A stretch of DNA of 64,000 bases from Branchinecta lynchi. Lineage: Eukaryota; Arthropoda; Branchiopoda; Anostraca; Branchinectidae. Of the stretch, positions 36,409 to 47,128 are shown one piece after another. The notes beneath the pieces are model-generated. The model made no database searches, was not told where the DNA came from, and saw only the letters and a program-made list of their open reading frames with translations. Both the position numbers and the translations under genes were made by a program. The stretch is taken from the NCBI GenBank assembly GCA_023053575.1, contig JAKZAP010000110.1:17501-81500 (forward strand), read 5' to 3'. Positions within the stretch are counted from its first letter, which is position 1; the number at the start of each line of letters is the position of its first letter.

Positions 36409-37860
36409 ACAAGGTTTGTTTTCCCACTGTGTTGGTTTTCCCAAAAGGTTCGCTTTCCCGCAAGGTTGGTTTTCCCACAAGGTTTATTTCCCCACAAGGT
36501 TTGTTTTCCCATAAGGTTTGTTTTCCCACAAGGTTTGTTTTCCCACAAGGTTTGTTTTCCCACAAGGTTTGTTTTCCCACAAGGTTGGTTTTCCCGCAAG
36601 GTTGGTTTTCCCACAAGGTTTGTGTTCCCACTGTGTTGTGGTTTTCCCAAAAGGTTCGCTTTCCCACAAGGTTTGTTTTCCCACAAGGTTAGTTTTCCCG
36701 CAAGGTTTGTTTTCCCACAAGGTTTGTTTTCACACAAGGTTTGTTTCCCCACAAGGTTTGTTTCCCCACAAGGTTTGTTTTCCCAAAAGGTTTGTTTTCT
36801 CACAAGGTTTGTTTTCCCACTGTGTTGGTTTTCCCAAAAGGTTCGCTTTCCTGCAAGGTTGGTTTTCCCACAAGGTTGGTTTTCCCGCAGGGTTTGTTTC
36901 CCCATAAGGTTGGTTTTCCCACAAGGTTTGTTTTCTCACAAGGTTTGTTTTCCCACAAGGTTTGTTTTCCCACAAGGTTTGTTTTCCCACAAGGTTCATT
37001 TTCCCGCAGGGTTTGTTATCCCACAAGGTTAGTTTTCCCGAAAGGTTTGTTTCCCCACAAGGTTGGTTTTCCCACAAGGTTGGTTTTCCCGCAGGGTTTG
37101 TTTTCCCACAAGGTTAGTTTCCCCGCAAGGTTTGTTTCCCCCCAAGGTTTGTTTTCCCACAAGGATTGTTTTCTCACAAGGTTTGTTTTCCCACTAGGTT
37201 AGTTTCCCCGCAAGGTTTGTTTCCCCCCAAGGTTTGTTTTCCCACAAGGATTGTTTTCTCAAAAGGTTTGTTTTCCCACTAGGTTTGTTTCCCCACAAGG
37301 TTTGTTTTCCCACAAGGTTTGTTTTCCCCCAAGGTTGGTTTTCCCGCAAGGTTGGTTTTCCCACAAGGTTTGTTTTCCCACTGTGTTGGTTTTCCCAAAA
37401 GGTTAGCTTTCCCGCAAGGTTTGTTTTCCCACAAGGTTAGTTTTCCCACAAGGTTTGTTTCCCCACAAGGTTTGTTTTCCCACAAGGATTGTTTTCTCAC
37501 AAGGTTTGTTTTCCCGCTGTGTTGGTTTTCCCAAAAGGTTCGCTTTCCCGCAAGATTGGTTTTCCCACAAGGTTGGTTTTCCCGCAGGGTTTGTTTCCCC
37601 ATAAGGTTGGTTTTCCCACAAGGTTTGTTTTCTAACAAGGTTTGTTTTCCCACAAGGTTTGTTTTCCCACAAGGTTTGTTTTCCCACAAGGTTCGTTTTC
37701 CCGCAGGGTTTGTTTTCCCACAAGGTTTGTTTTCCTCCAAGGTTGGTTTTCCCGCAAGGTTGGTTTTCCCACAAGGTTTTTTTTCCCACTGTGTTGGTTT
37801 TCCCAAAAGGTTCGCTTTCCCACAAGGTTGGTTTTCCCACAAGGTTGGTTTTCCCACAAG

Positions 37861-38404
37861 GTTTGCTTTCTCACAAGGTTTGTTTTCCCACTAGGTTGTT
37901 TTTCCCACTAGGTTGGTTTTCCCACAAGGTTTGTTTTCCCACAAGCTTTGTTTTCCCCCAAGGTTGGTTTTCCGGCAAGGTTGGTTTTCCCACAAGGTTT
38001 GTTTTCCCACTGTGTTGGTTTTCCCAAAAGGTTCGCTTTCCCGCAAGGTTGGTTTTCCCACAAGGTTTGTTTCCCCACAAGGTTTGTTTTCCCATAAGAT
38101 TTGTTTTCCCACAAGGTTTGTTTTCCCATAAGGTTTGTTTTCCCACAAGGTTTGTTTTCCCACAAGGTTGGTTTTCCCGAAAGGTTTGTTTCTCCGCAAG
38201 GTTTGTTTTCCCACTAGGTTTGTTTTCCCATAAGGTTGGTTTTCCCACAAGGTTTGTTTTCCCACAAGTTTTGTTTTCCCCCAAGGTTGGTTTTCCCGCA
38301 AGGTTGGTTTTCCCACAAGGTTTGTTTTCCCACTGTGTTGGTTTTCCCAAAAGGTTCGCTTTCCCACAAGGTTGGTTTTCCCACAAGGTTGGTTTTCCCA
38401 CAAG
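37861..38404 (+). repeat. 544-bp tandem duplication, copy 1
   Basis: From GTTTGCTTTCTCACAAGG at 37,861 the sequence recurs at 38,405, exactly 32 units of 17 bp later. Long open readings inside the two copies are identical. Segment B has only one copy (about 45,320-45,860), so this is a gain in A or a loss in B after A and B separated. Confidence 0.85.
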
Positions 38405-38948
38405 GTTTGCTTTCTCACAAGGTTTGTTTTCCCACTAGGTTGTTTTTCCCACTAGGTTGGTTTTCCCACAAGGTTTGTTTTCCCACAAGCTTTGTTTTCC
38501 CCCAAGGTTGGTTTTCCGGCAAGGTTGGTTTTCCCACAAGGTTTGTTTTCCCACTGTGTTGGTTTTCCCAAAAGGTTCGCTTTCCCGCAAGGTTGGTTTT
38601 CCCACAAGGTTTGTTTCCCCACAAGGTTTGTTTTCCCATAAGATTTGTTTTCCCACAAGGTTTGTTTTCCCATAAGGTTTGTTTTCCCACAAGGTTTGTT
38701 TTCCCACAAGGTTGGTTTTCCCGAAAGGTTTGTTTCTCCGCAAGGTTTGTTTTCCCACTAGGTTTGTTTTCCCATAAGGTTGGTTTTCCCACAAGGTTTG
38801 TTTTCCCACAAGTTTTGTTTTCCCCCAAGGTTGGTTTTCCCGCAAGGTTGGTTTTCCCACAAGGTTTGTTTTCCCACTGTGTTGGTTTTCCCAAAAGGTT
38901 CGCTTTCCCACAAGGTTGGTTTTCCCACAAGGTTGGTTTTCCCGCAGG
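38405..38948 (+). repeat. 544-bp tandem duplication, copy 2
   Basis: This is the second copy of 37,861-38,404. It carries the same rare units (CCCATAAGATTTG near 38,640, TTTCTCCGCAAGG near 38,730, CACAAGTTTTG near 38,810). It ends where CCCGCAGGGTTGCTTTCC replaces the GTTTGCTTTC start. Confidence 0.85.
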
Positions 38949-40364
38949 GTTGCTTTCCCCATAAGGTTTGTTTTCCCACAAGGTTTGTTTTCCCACAAGG
39001 TTGGTTTTCCCACAAGGTTGGTTTTCCCGCAGGGTTGCTTTCCCCATAAGGTTGGTTTTCCCACAAGGGTTGTTTTCTCACAAGGTTTGTTTTCCCACTA
39101 GGTTGTTTTTCCCACTAGGTTGGTTTTCCCACAAGGTTTGTGTTCCCACAAGCTTTGTTTTCCCCCAAGGTTGGTTTTCCCGCAAGGTTGGTTTTCCCAC
39201 AAGGTTTGTTTTCCCACTGTGTTGGTTTTCCCAAAAGGTTCGCTTTCCCGCAAGGTTGGTTTTCCCACAAGGTTTGTTTCCCCACAAGGTTTGTTTTCCC
39301 ATAAGGTTTGTTTTCCCACAAGGTTTGTTTTCCCACAAGGTTTGTTTTCCAACAAGGTTTGTTTTCCCACAAGGTTGGTTTTCCCGCAAGGTTGGTTTTC
39401 CCACAAGGTTTGTTTTCCCACTGTGTTGGTTTTCCCAAAAGGTTCGCTTTCCCACAAGGTTGGTTTTCCCACAAGGTTGGTTTTCCCGCAGGGTTGCTTT
39501 CAGCATAAGGTTTGTTTTCCCACAAGGTTTGTTCTCCCACAAGGTTTGTTTTCCCACAAGGTTGGTTTTCCCGCAAGGTTGGTTTTCCCACAAGGTTTGT
39601 TTTCCCACTGTGTTGGTTTTCCCAAAAGGTTCGCTTTCCCACAAGGTTGGTTTTCCCACAAGGTTGGTTTTCCCGCAGGGTTGCTTTCCCCATAAGGTTT
39701 GTTTTCCCACAAGGTTTGTTTTCCCACAAGGTTTGTTTTCCCACGAGGTTGGTTTTCCCGAAAGGTTTGTTTCCCCACAAGGTTGGTTTTCCCACAAGGT
39801 TGGTTTTACCGCAAATTTTGTTTTCCCACAAGGTTATATTTCCCGCAAGGTTTGTTGTCCCACAAGGTTAGTTTTCCCACAAGGTTTTTTTCCCACTGTG
39901 TTGGTTTTCCCAAAAGGTTCGCTTTCCCACAAGGTTGGTTTTCCCATAAGGTTGGTTTTCCCGCAGGGTTGCTTTCCCCATAAGGTTGGTTTTCCCAAAA
40001 GGTTCGCTTTCCCACAAGGTTGGTTTTCCCATAAGGTTGGTTTTCCCGCAGGGTTGCTTTCCCCATAAGGTTGGTTTTCCCACAAGGTTTGTTTTCCCAC
40101 AAGGTTAGTTTTCCCACAAGGTTTGTTTCCCCACAAGGTTTGTTTCCCCACAAGGTTTGTTTTCCCACAAGGATTGTTTTCTCACAAGGTTTGTTTTCCC
40201 ACTGTGTTGGTTTTGGGGAAAACAAACCTTGTGGGAAAACCAACCTAGTGGGAAAACAAACCTTGTGAGAAAACAAACCTTGTGGGAATTCCAACCTTAT
40301 GGGGAAACAAACCCTGCGGGAAAACCAACCTTGTGGGAAAACCAACCTTGTGGGAAAACCAACC

Positions 40365-40417
40365 CTCATATCATGTTGGTAAAAATCGGCCGAAATTGCA
40401 ACGTCTAATCTGTTGTT
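40365..40417. other. Unique ~53-bp island in the minisatellite (copy A)
   Basis: From CTCATATCATGTTGG to CTAATCTGTTG the sequence does not fit the 17-bp unit at all. It includes ATCGGCCGAAATTGC. R units resume at GGGGAAAAC. The same island, with no difference seen, is at 47,076-47,128. It is too short to assign. It may be filler captured at a breakpoint or a surviving fragment of flanking DNA. Confidence 0.9.
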
Positions 40418-41302
40418 TTGGGGAAAACAAACCTTGTGGGAAAACCAACCTAGTGGGAAAACAAACCTTGTGAGAAAACAAACCTTGTGGGAAAACAAAC
40501 CTTGTGGGGAAACAAACCTTGTGGGAAAACCAACCTTGCGGGAAAGCGAACCTTTTGGGAAAACCAACACAGTGGGAAAACAAACCTTGTGGGTAAACCA
40601 ACCTTGCGGGAAAACCAACCTTGGGGGAAAACAAAGCTTGTGGGGAAACAAACCTTGCGGGAAAACTAACCTTGTGGGAAAACAAACCCTGCGGGAAAAC
40701 CAACCTTGTGGGAAAACCAACCTTGTGGGAAAGCGAACCTTTTGGGAAAACCAACACAGTGGGAAAACAAACCTTGTGGGAAAACAAACCTTGTGGGGAA
40801 ACAAACCTTGCGGGAAAACTAACCTTGTGGGAAAACAAACCCTGCGGGAAAACCAACCTAGTGGGAAAACAAACCTTGTGAGAAAACAAACCTTGTGGGT
40901 AAACCAACCTTATGGGGAAAGCATCCCTGCGGGAAAACCAACCTTGTGGGAAAACCAACCTTGTGGGAAAGCGAACCTTTTGGGAAAACCAACACAGTGG
41001 GAAAAAAACCAACCTTATGGGGAAAGCAACCCTGCCGGAAAACCAACCTTGTGGGAAAACCAACCTTGTGGGAAAGCGAACCTTTTGGGAAAACCAACAC
41101 AGTGGGAAAACAAACCTTGTGGGAAAACAAACCTTGTGGGGAAACAAACCTTGCGGGAAAACTAACCTTGTGGGAAAACAAACCCTGCGGGAAAACCAAC
41201 CTTGGGGGAAAACAAAGCTTGTGGGAAAACAAACCTTGTGGGAAAACCAACCTAGTGGGAAAAACAACCTAGTTGGAAAACAAACAGATACCTTGTGGGA
41301 AA

Positions 41303-41337
41303 TAAACAGACCTTGTGGGAAAACAAACCTTATGGGG
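41303..41337 (+). repeat. 35-bp direct repeat at inversion breakpoint, left
   Basis: TAAACAGACC to TTATGGGG, identical to 41,598-41,632. The two copies bracket the inverted 260-bp block. The AAACAGACC form is rare in the array, so the duplication is specific rather than ordinary array periodicity. Confidence 0.8.
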
Positions 41338-41597
41338 GTTTGTTTTCCCACAAGGTTAGTTTTCCCGCAAGGTTTGTTTCCCCACAAGGTTTGTTTTCCC
41401 ACAAGGTTTGTTTTCCCACTGTGTTGGTTTTCCCAAAAGGTTCGCTTTCCCACAAGGTTGGTTTTCCCACAAGGTTGGTTTTCGCACAAGGTTGGTTTTC
41501 CAGCAGGGTTGCTTTCCCTATAAGGTTGGTTTTCCCACAAGGTTTGTTTTCTCACAAGGTTTGTTTTCCCACTAGGTTGTTTTTCCCACTAGGTGGG
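41338..41597 (+). repeat. 260-bp block inverted relative to segment B
   Basis: This F-oriented block is the reverse complement of B at about 48,130-48,370. It shares the rare CCCTATAAGG (B: CCTTATAGGG) and the same following order of units through GTTCGC, GTGTTGG, CCCCACAAGG and GGTTAG. I see only about two or three base differences (TTCGCACAAGG and CCAGCAGGG here). A is therefore rearranged relative to B, and the block has 35-bp direct repeats on both sides. Confidence 0.85.
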
Positions 41598-41632
41598 TAA
41601 ACAGACCTTGTGGGAAAACAAACCTTATGGGG
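41598..41632 (+). repeat. 35-bp direct repeat at inversion breakpoint, right
   Basis: This is the second copy of the 35-bp sequence at 41,303-41,337, following AGGTGGG at the end of the inverted block. R-orientation array continues from here. Confidence 0.8.
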
Positions 41633-42779
41633 AAAGCAACCCTGCGGGAAAACCAACCTTTTGGGAAAACCAACCTTGTGGGAAAGCGAACCTTTTGGGA
41701 AAACCAACACAGTGGGAACACAAACCTTGTGGGAAAACCAACCTTGCGGGAAAACCAACCTTGTGGGAAAACAAACCTTGTGGGAAAACAAACCTTGTGG
41801 GAAAACCAACCTTGTGGGAAAACAAACCTTATGGGAAAACAAACCTTGTGGGGAAACAAACCTTGTGGGAAAACCAACCTTGCGGGAAAGCGAACCTTTT
41901 GGGAAAACCAACACAGTGGGAAAACAAACCTTGTGGGAAAACCAACCTTGCGGGAAAACCAACCTTGGGGGAAAACAAAGCTTGTGGGAAAACAAACCTT
42001 GTGGGAAAACCAACCTAGTGGGAAAAAACAACCTAGTGGGAAAACAAACCTTGTGAGAAAACAAACCTTGTGGGAAAACCAACCTTATGGGGAAAGCAAC
42101 CCTGCGGGAAAACCAACCTTGTGGGAAAACCAACCTTGTGGGAAAACAAACCTTGTGGGAAAACAAACCTTGTGGGGAAACAAACCTAGTGGGAAAACAA
42201 TCCTTGTGGGAAAACAAACCTTGCGGGAAAACTAAACTTGTGGGAAAACAAACCCTGCGGGAATACCAACCTTGTGGGAAAACCAACCTTGTGGGGAAAC
42301 AAACCTTTCGGGAAAACAAACCTTGTGGGAAAACAAACCTTGTGGGAAAACAAACCATGTGGGAAAACAAACCTTGTGGGAAAACAAACCTTGTGAGAAA
42401 ACAAACCTTGTGGGGAAACAAACCTTATGGGAAAACAAACTAGGTTTTCCCCAACCTTGGGGGAAAACAAACCTTGTGGGTAAACAAACCTTGTGGGAAA
42501 ACAAACCTTGTGGGAAAACCAACCTAGTGGGAAAACAAACCTTGTGAGAAAACAAACCTTGTGGGAAAACCAACCTTATGGGGAAACAAACCCTGCGGGA
42601 AAACCAACCTTGTGGGAAAACCAACCTTGCGGGAAAGCGAACCTTTTGGGAAAACCAACACAGTGGGAAAACAAACCTTGTGAGAAAACAATCCTTGTGG
42701 GAAAAAAAACCTTGTGGGGAAACAAACCTTGTGGGGAAACAAACCTTGTGGGAAAACTAACCTTGTGGGAAAACAAACC
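41598..42779 (-). repeat. 17-bp minisatellite, orientation R, between A and B
   Basis: R units from the end of the inverted block to the strand switch at 42,780. The part after about 41,915 is the start of segment B. The first ~300 bp have no direct counterpart in A. No unique sequence is seen. Confidence 0.85.
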
Positions 42780-42910
42780 TTGGTTTTCCCACAAGGTTGG
42801 TATTCCCGCAGGGTTTGTTTTCCCACAAGTTTAGTTTTCCCGCAAGGTTTGTTTCCCCACAAGGTTTGTTTTCCCACAAGGATTGTTTTCCCACTAGGTT
42901 TGTTTCCCCA

Positions 42911-43445
42911 CAAGGTTTGTTTTCCCACAAGGTTTATTTTCCCCCAAGGTTGGTTTTCCCGCAAGGATGGTTTTCCCACAAGGTTTGTTTTCTCACAAGG
43001 TTTGTTTTCCCACTAGGTTGTTTTTTCCCACTAGGTTGTTTTTCCCACAAGGTTTGTTTTTTCACAAGCTTTGTTTTCCCCCAAGGTTGGTTTTCCCGCA
43101 AGGTTGGTTTTCCCACAAGGTTTGTTTTCCCACTGTGTTGGTTTTCCCAAAAGGTTCGCTTTCCCGCAAGGTTGGTTTTCCCACAAGGTTTATTTCCCCA
43201 CAAGGTTTGTTTTCCCATAAGGTTTGTTTTCCCACAAGGTTTGTTTTCCCACAAGGTTTGTTTTCCCACAAGGTTTGTTTTCCCACAAGGTTGGTTTTCC
43301 CGCAAGGTTGGTTTTCCCACAAGGTTTGTGTTCCCACTGTGTTGTGGTTTTCCCAAAAGGTTCGCTTTCCCACAAGGTTTGTTTTCCCACAAGGTTAGTT
43401 TTCCCGCAAGGTTTGTTTTCCCACAAGGTTAGTTTTCACACAAGG
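42911..43445 (+). repeat. 720-bp-spaced tandem duplication in segment B, copy 1
   Basis: CAAGGTTTGTTTTCCCACAA at 42,911 starts a block repeated at 43,631 (offset 720). 720 is not a multiple of 17, so this copy event did not keep unit register overall. Between the copies, 43,446-43,625 is a shortened third version with an internal deletion. Shared markers are GTGTTCCCACTGTGTTGTGG and TTTTTTCACAAGCTTTG. Confidence 0.8.
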
Positions 43446-43630
43446 TTGTTTTTTCCCACTAGGTTGTTTTTCCCACAAGGTTTGTTTTTTCACAAGCTTT
43501 GTTTTCCCCCAAGGTTGGTTTTCCCGCAAGGTTGGTTTTCCCACAAGGTTTGTGTTCCCACTGTGTTGTGGTTTTCCCAAAAGGTTCGCTTTCCCACAAG
43601 GTTTGTTTTCCCACAAGGTTAGTTTTCCCA

Positions 43631-44165
43631 CAAGGTTTGTTTTCCCACAAGGTTTATTTTCCCCCAAGGTTGGTTTTCCCGCAAGGATGGTTTTCCCACA
43701 AGGTTTGTTTTCTCACAAGGTTTGTTTTCCCACTAGGTTGTTTTTTCCCACTAGGTTGTTTTTCCCACAAGGTTTGTTTTTTCACAAGCTTTGTTTTCCC
43801 CCAAGGTTGGTTTTCCCGCAAGGTTGGTTTTCCCACAAGGTTTGTTTTCCCACTGTGTTGGTTTTCCCAAAAGGTTCGCTTTCCCGCAAGGTTGGTTTTC
43901 CCACAAGGTTTATTTCCCCACAAGGTTTGTTTTCCCATAAGGTTTGTTTTCCCACAAGGTTTGTTTTCCCACAAGGTTTGTTTTCCCACAAGGTTTGTTT
44001 TCCCACAAGGTTGGTTTTCCCGCAAGGTTGGTTTTCCCACAAGGTTTGTGTTCCCACTGTGTTGTGGTTTTCCCAAAAGGTTCGCTTTCCCACAAGGTTT
44101 GTTTTCCCACAAGGTTAGTTTTCCCGCAAGGTTTGTTTTCCCACAAGGTTAGTTTTCACACAAGG
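43631..44165 (+). repeat. 720-bp-spaced tandem duplication in segment B, copy 2
   Basis: This is the second full copy of 42,911-43,445. It carries the same GTTGTGG variant near 44,061 and the same TTTCACACAAGG end. It then continues into sequence equivalent to A 36,730 onward. A has a single copy, so this expansion is private to B. Confidence 0.8.
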
Positions 44166-47075
44166 TTTGTTTCCCCACAAGGTTTGTTTCCCCACAAGGT
44201 TTGTTTTCCCAAAAGGTTTGTTTTCTCACAAGATTTGTTTTCCCACTGTGTTGGTTTTCCCAAAAGGTTCGCTTTCCCGCAAGGTCGGTTTTCCCACAAG
44301 GTTGGTTTTCCCGCAGGGTTTGTTTCCCCATAAGGTTGGTTTTCCCACAAGGTTTGTTTTCTCACAAGGTTTGTTTTCCCACAAGGTTTGTTTTCCCACA
44401 AGGTTTGTTTTCCCACAAGGTTCGTTTTCCCGCAGGGTTTGTTATCCCACAAGGTTAGTTTTCCCGAAAGGTTTGTTTCCCCACAAGGTTGGTTTTCCCA
44501 CAAGGTTGGTTTTCCCGCAGGGTTTGTTTTCCCACAAGGTTAGTTTCCCCGCAAGGTTTGTTTCCCCCCAAGGTTTGTTTTCCCACAAGGATTGTTTTCT
44601 CACAAGGTTTGTTTTCCCACTAGGTTAGTTTCCCCGCAAGGTTTGTTTCCCCCCAAGGTTTGTTTTCCCACAAGGATTGTTTTCTCAAAAGGTTTGTTTT
44701 CCCACTAGGTTTGTTTCCCCACAAGGTTTGTTTTCCCACAAGGTTTGTTTTCCCCCAAGGTTGGTTTTCCCGCAAGGTTGGTTTTCCCACAAGGTTTGTT
44801 TTCCCACTGTGTTGGTTTTCCCAAAAGGTTAGCTTTCCCGCAAGGTTTGTTTTCCCACAAGGTTAGTTTTCCCACAAGGTTTGTTTCCCCACAAGGTTTG
44901 TTTCCCCACAAGGTTTGTTTTCCCACAAGGATTGTTTTCTCACAAGGTTTGTTTTCCCGCTGTGTTGGTTTTCCCAAAAGGTTCGCTTTCCCGCAAGATT
45001 GGTTTTCCCACAAGGTTGGTTTTCCCGCAGGGTTTGTTTCCCCATAAGGTTGGTTTTCCCACAAGGTTTGTTTTCTAACAAGGTTTGTTTTCCCACAAGG
45101 TTTGTTTTCCCACAAGGTTTGTTTTCCCACAAGGTTCGTTTTCCCGCAGGGTTTGTTTTCCCACAAGGTTTGTTTTCCTCCAAGGTTGGTTTTCCCGCAA
45201 GGTTGGTTTTCCCACAAGGTTTTTTTCCCACTGTGTTGGTTTTCCCAAAAGGTTCGCTTTCCCACAAGGTTGGTTTTCCCACAAGGTTGGTTTTCCCACA
45301 AGGTTGGTTTTCCCACAAGGTTTGCTTTCTCACAAGGTTTGTTTTCCCACTAGGTTGTTTTTCCCACTAGGTTGGTTTTCCCACAAGGTTTGTTTTCCCA
45401 CAAGCTTTGTTTTCCCCCAAGGTTGGTTTTCCGGCAAGGTTGGTTTTCCCACAAGGTTTGTTTTCCCACTGTGTTGGTTTTCCCAAAAGGTTCGCTTTCC
45501 CGCAAGGTTGGTTTTCCCACAAGGTTTGTTTCCCCACAAGGTTTGTTTTCCCATAAGATTTGTTTTCCCACAAGGTTTGTTTTCCCATAAGGTTTGTTTT
45601 CCCACAAGGTTTGTTTTCCCACAAGGTTGGTTTTCCCGAAAGGTTTGTTTCTCCGCAAGGTTTGTTTTCCCACTAGGTTTGTTTTCCCATAAGGTTGGTT
45701 TTCCCACAAGGTTTGTTTTCCCACAAGTTTTGTTTTCCCCCAAGGTTGGTTTTCCCGCAAGGTTGGTTTTCCCACAAGGTTTGTTTTCCCACTGTGTTGG
45801 TTTTCCCAAAAGGTTCGCTTTCCCACAAGGTTGGTTTTCCCACAAGGTTGGTTTTCCCGCAGGGTTGCTTTCCCCATAAGGTTGGTTTTCCCACAAGGTT
45901 TGTTTTCTCACAAGGTTTGTTTTCCCACTGTGTTGGTTTTCCCAAAAGGTTCGCTTTCCCGCAAGGTTGGTTTTCCCACAAGGTTTGTTTCCCCACAAGG
46001 TTTGTTTTCCCATAAGGTTTGTTTTCCCACAAGGTTTGTTTTCCCACAAGGTTTGTTTTCCAACAAGGTTTGTTTTCCCACAAGGTTGGTTTTCCCGCAT
46101 GGTTGGTTTTCCCACAAGGTTTGTTTTCCCACTGTGTTGGTTTTCCCAAAAGGTTCGCTTTCCCACAAGGTTGGTTTTCCCACAAGGTTGGTTTTCCCGC
46201 AGGGTTGCTTTCAGCATAAGGTTTGTTTTCCCACAAGGTTTGTTCTCCCACAAGGTTTGTTTTCCCACAAGGTTGGTTTTCCCGCAAGGTTGGTTTTCCC
46301 ACAAGGTTTGTTTTCCCACTGTGTTGGTTTTCCCAAAAGGTTCGCTTTCCCACAAGGTTGGTTTTCCCACAAGGTTGGTTTTCCCGCAGGGTTGCTTTCC
46401 CCATAAGGTTTGTTTTCCCACAAGGTTTGTTTTCCCACAAGGTTTGTTTTCCCACGAGGTTGGTTTTCCCGAAAGGTTTGTTTCCCCACAAGGTTGGTTT
46501 TCCCACAAGGTTCGTTTTACCGCAAATTTTGTTTTCCCACAAGGTTATATTTCCCGCAAGGTTTGTTGTCCCACAAGGTTAGTTTTCCCACAAGGTTTTT
46601 TTCCCACTGTGTTGGTTTTCCCAAAAGGTTCGCTTTCCCACAAGGTTGGTTTTCCCATAAGGTTGGTTTTCCCGCAGGGTTGCTTTCCCCATAAGGTTGG
46701 TTTTCCCAAAAGGTTCGCTTTCCCACAAGGTTGGTTTTCCCATAAGGTTGGTTTTCCCGCAGGGTTGCTTTCCCCATAAGGTTGGTTTTCCCACAAGGTT
46801 TGTTTTCCCACAAGGTTAGTTTTCCCACAAGGTTTGTTTCCCCACAAGGTTTGTTTCCCCACAAGGTTTGTTTTCCCACAAGGATTGTTTTCTCACAAGG
46901 TTTGTTTTCCCACTGTGTTGGTTTTGGGGAAAACAAACCTTGTGGGAAAACCAACCTAGTGGGAAAACAAACCTTGTGAGAAAACAAACCTTGTGGGAAT
47001 TCCAACCTTATGGGGAAACAAACCCTGCGGGAAAACCAACCTTGTGGGAAAACCAACCTTGTGGGAAAACCAACC

Positions 47076-47128
47076 CTCATATCATGTTGGTAAAAATCGG
47101 CCGAAATTGCAACGTCTAATCTGTTGTT
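47076..47128. other. Unique ~53-bp island in the minisatellite (copy B)
   Basis: This is the same non-repeat sequence as 40,365-40,417, exactly 6,711 bp to the right and in the same orientation. No difference was seen. It is the best sequence tag for the A/B duplication. Confidence 0.9.

Larger units (their letters stand above)
40215..41337 (-). repeat. 17-bp minisatellite, orientation R, inside segment A
   Basis: After GTGTTGGTTTT the strand flips at GGGGAAAACAAACC. Units then read TTGTGGGAAAACAAACC, interrupted once by the unique island at 40,365-40,417. The last part (41,280-41,337) contains unusual units with CAGATACC and TAAACAGACC next to the inversion breakpoint. Confidence 0.9.
34989..41597. 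repeat. Compound segment A (R-F-R-F strand-switching mosaic)
   Basis: This is a copy of the 17-bp array with several strand switches: R 34,989-35,954, F 35,955-40,214, R 40,215-41,337, F 41,338-41,597. It corresponds to segment B at these offsets: 6,927 near 35,040; 6,825 over 35,430-36,145; 6,706 over 36,311-36,720; 7,426 over 36,730-37,600; 6,915 over 38,452-39,100; 6,711 over 39,500-40,840; 6,864 over 40,895-41,278. One offset change (6,825 to 6,706) equals seven 17-bp units. Both copies carry the same strand junctions and the same unique island, so the flips came before the duplication. The exception is the last F block of A, which is private to A. Confidence 0.85.
42780..46925 (+). repeat. 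17-bp minisatellite, orientation F, inside segment B
   Basis: The switch at ACAAACCTTGGTTTTCCC is identical to the one at 35,955. F units run to the switch at GTGTTGGTTTTGGGG (46,916-46,929), identical to the one at 40,204-40,217. The block contains the 720-bp internal duplication. Confidence 0.9.
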
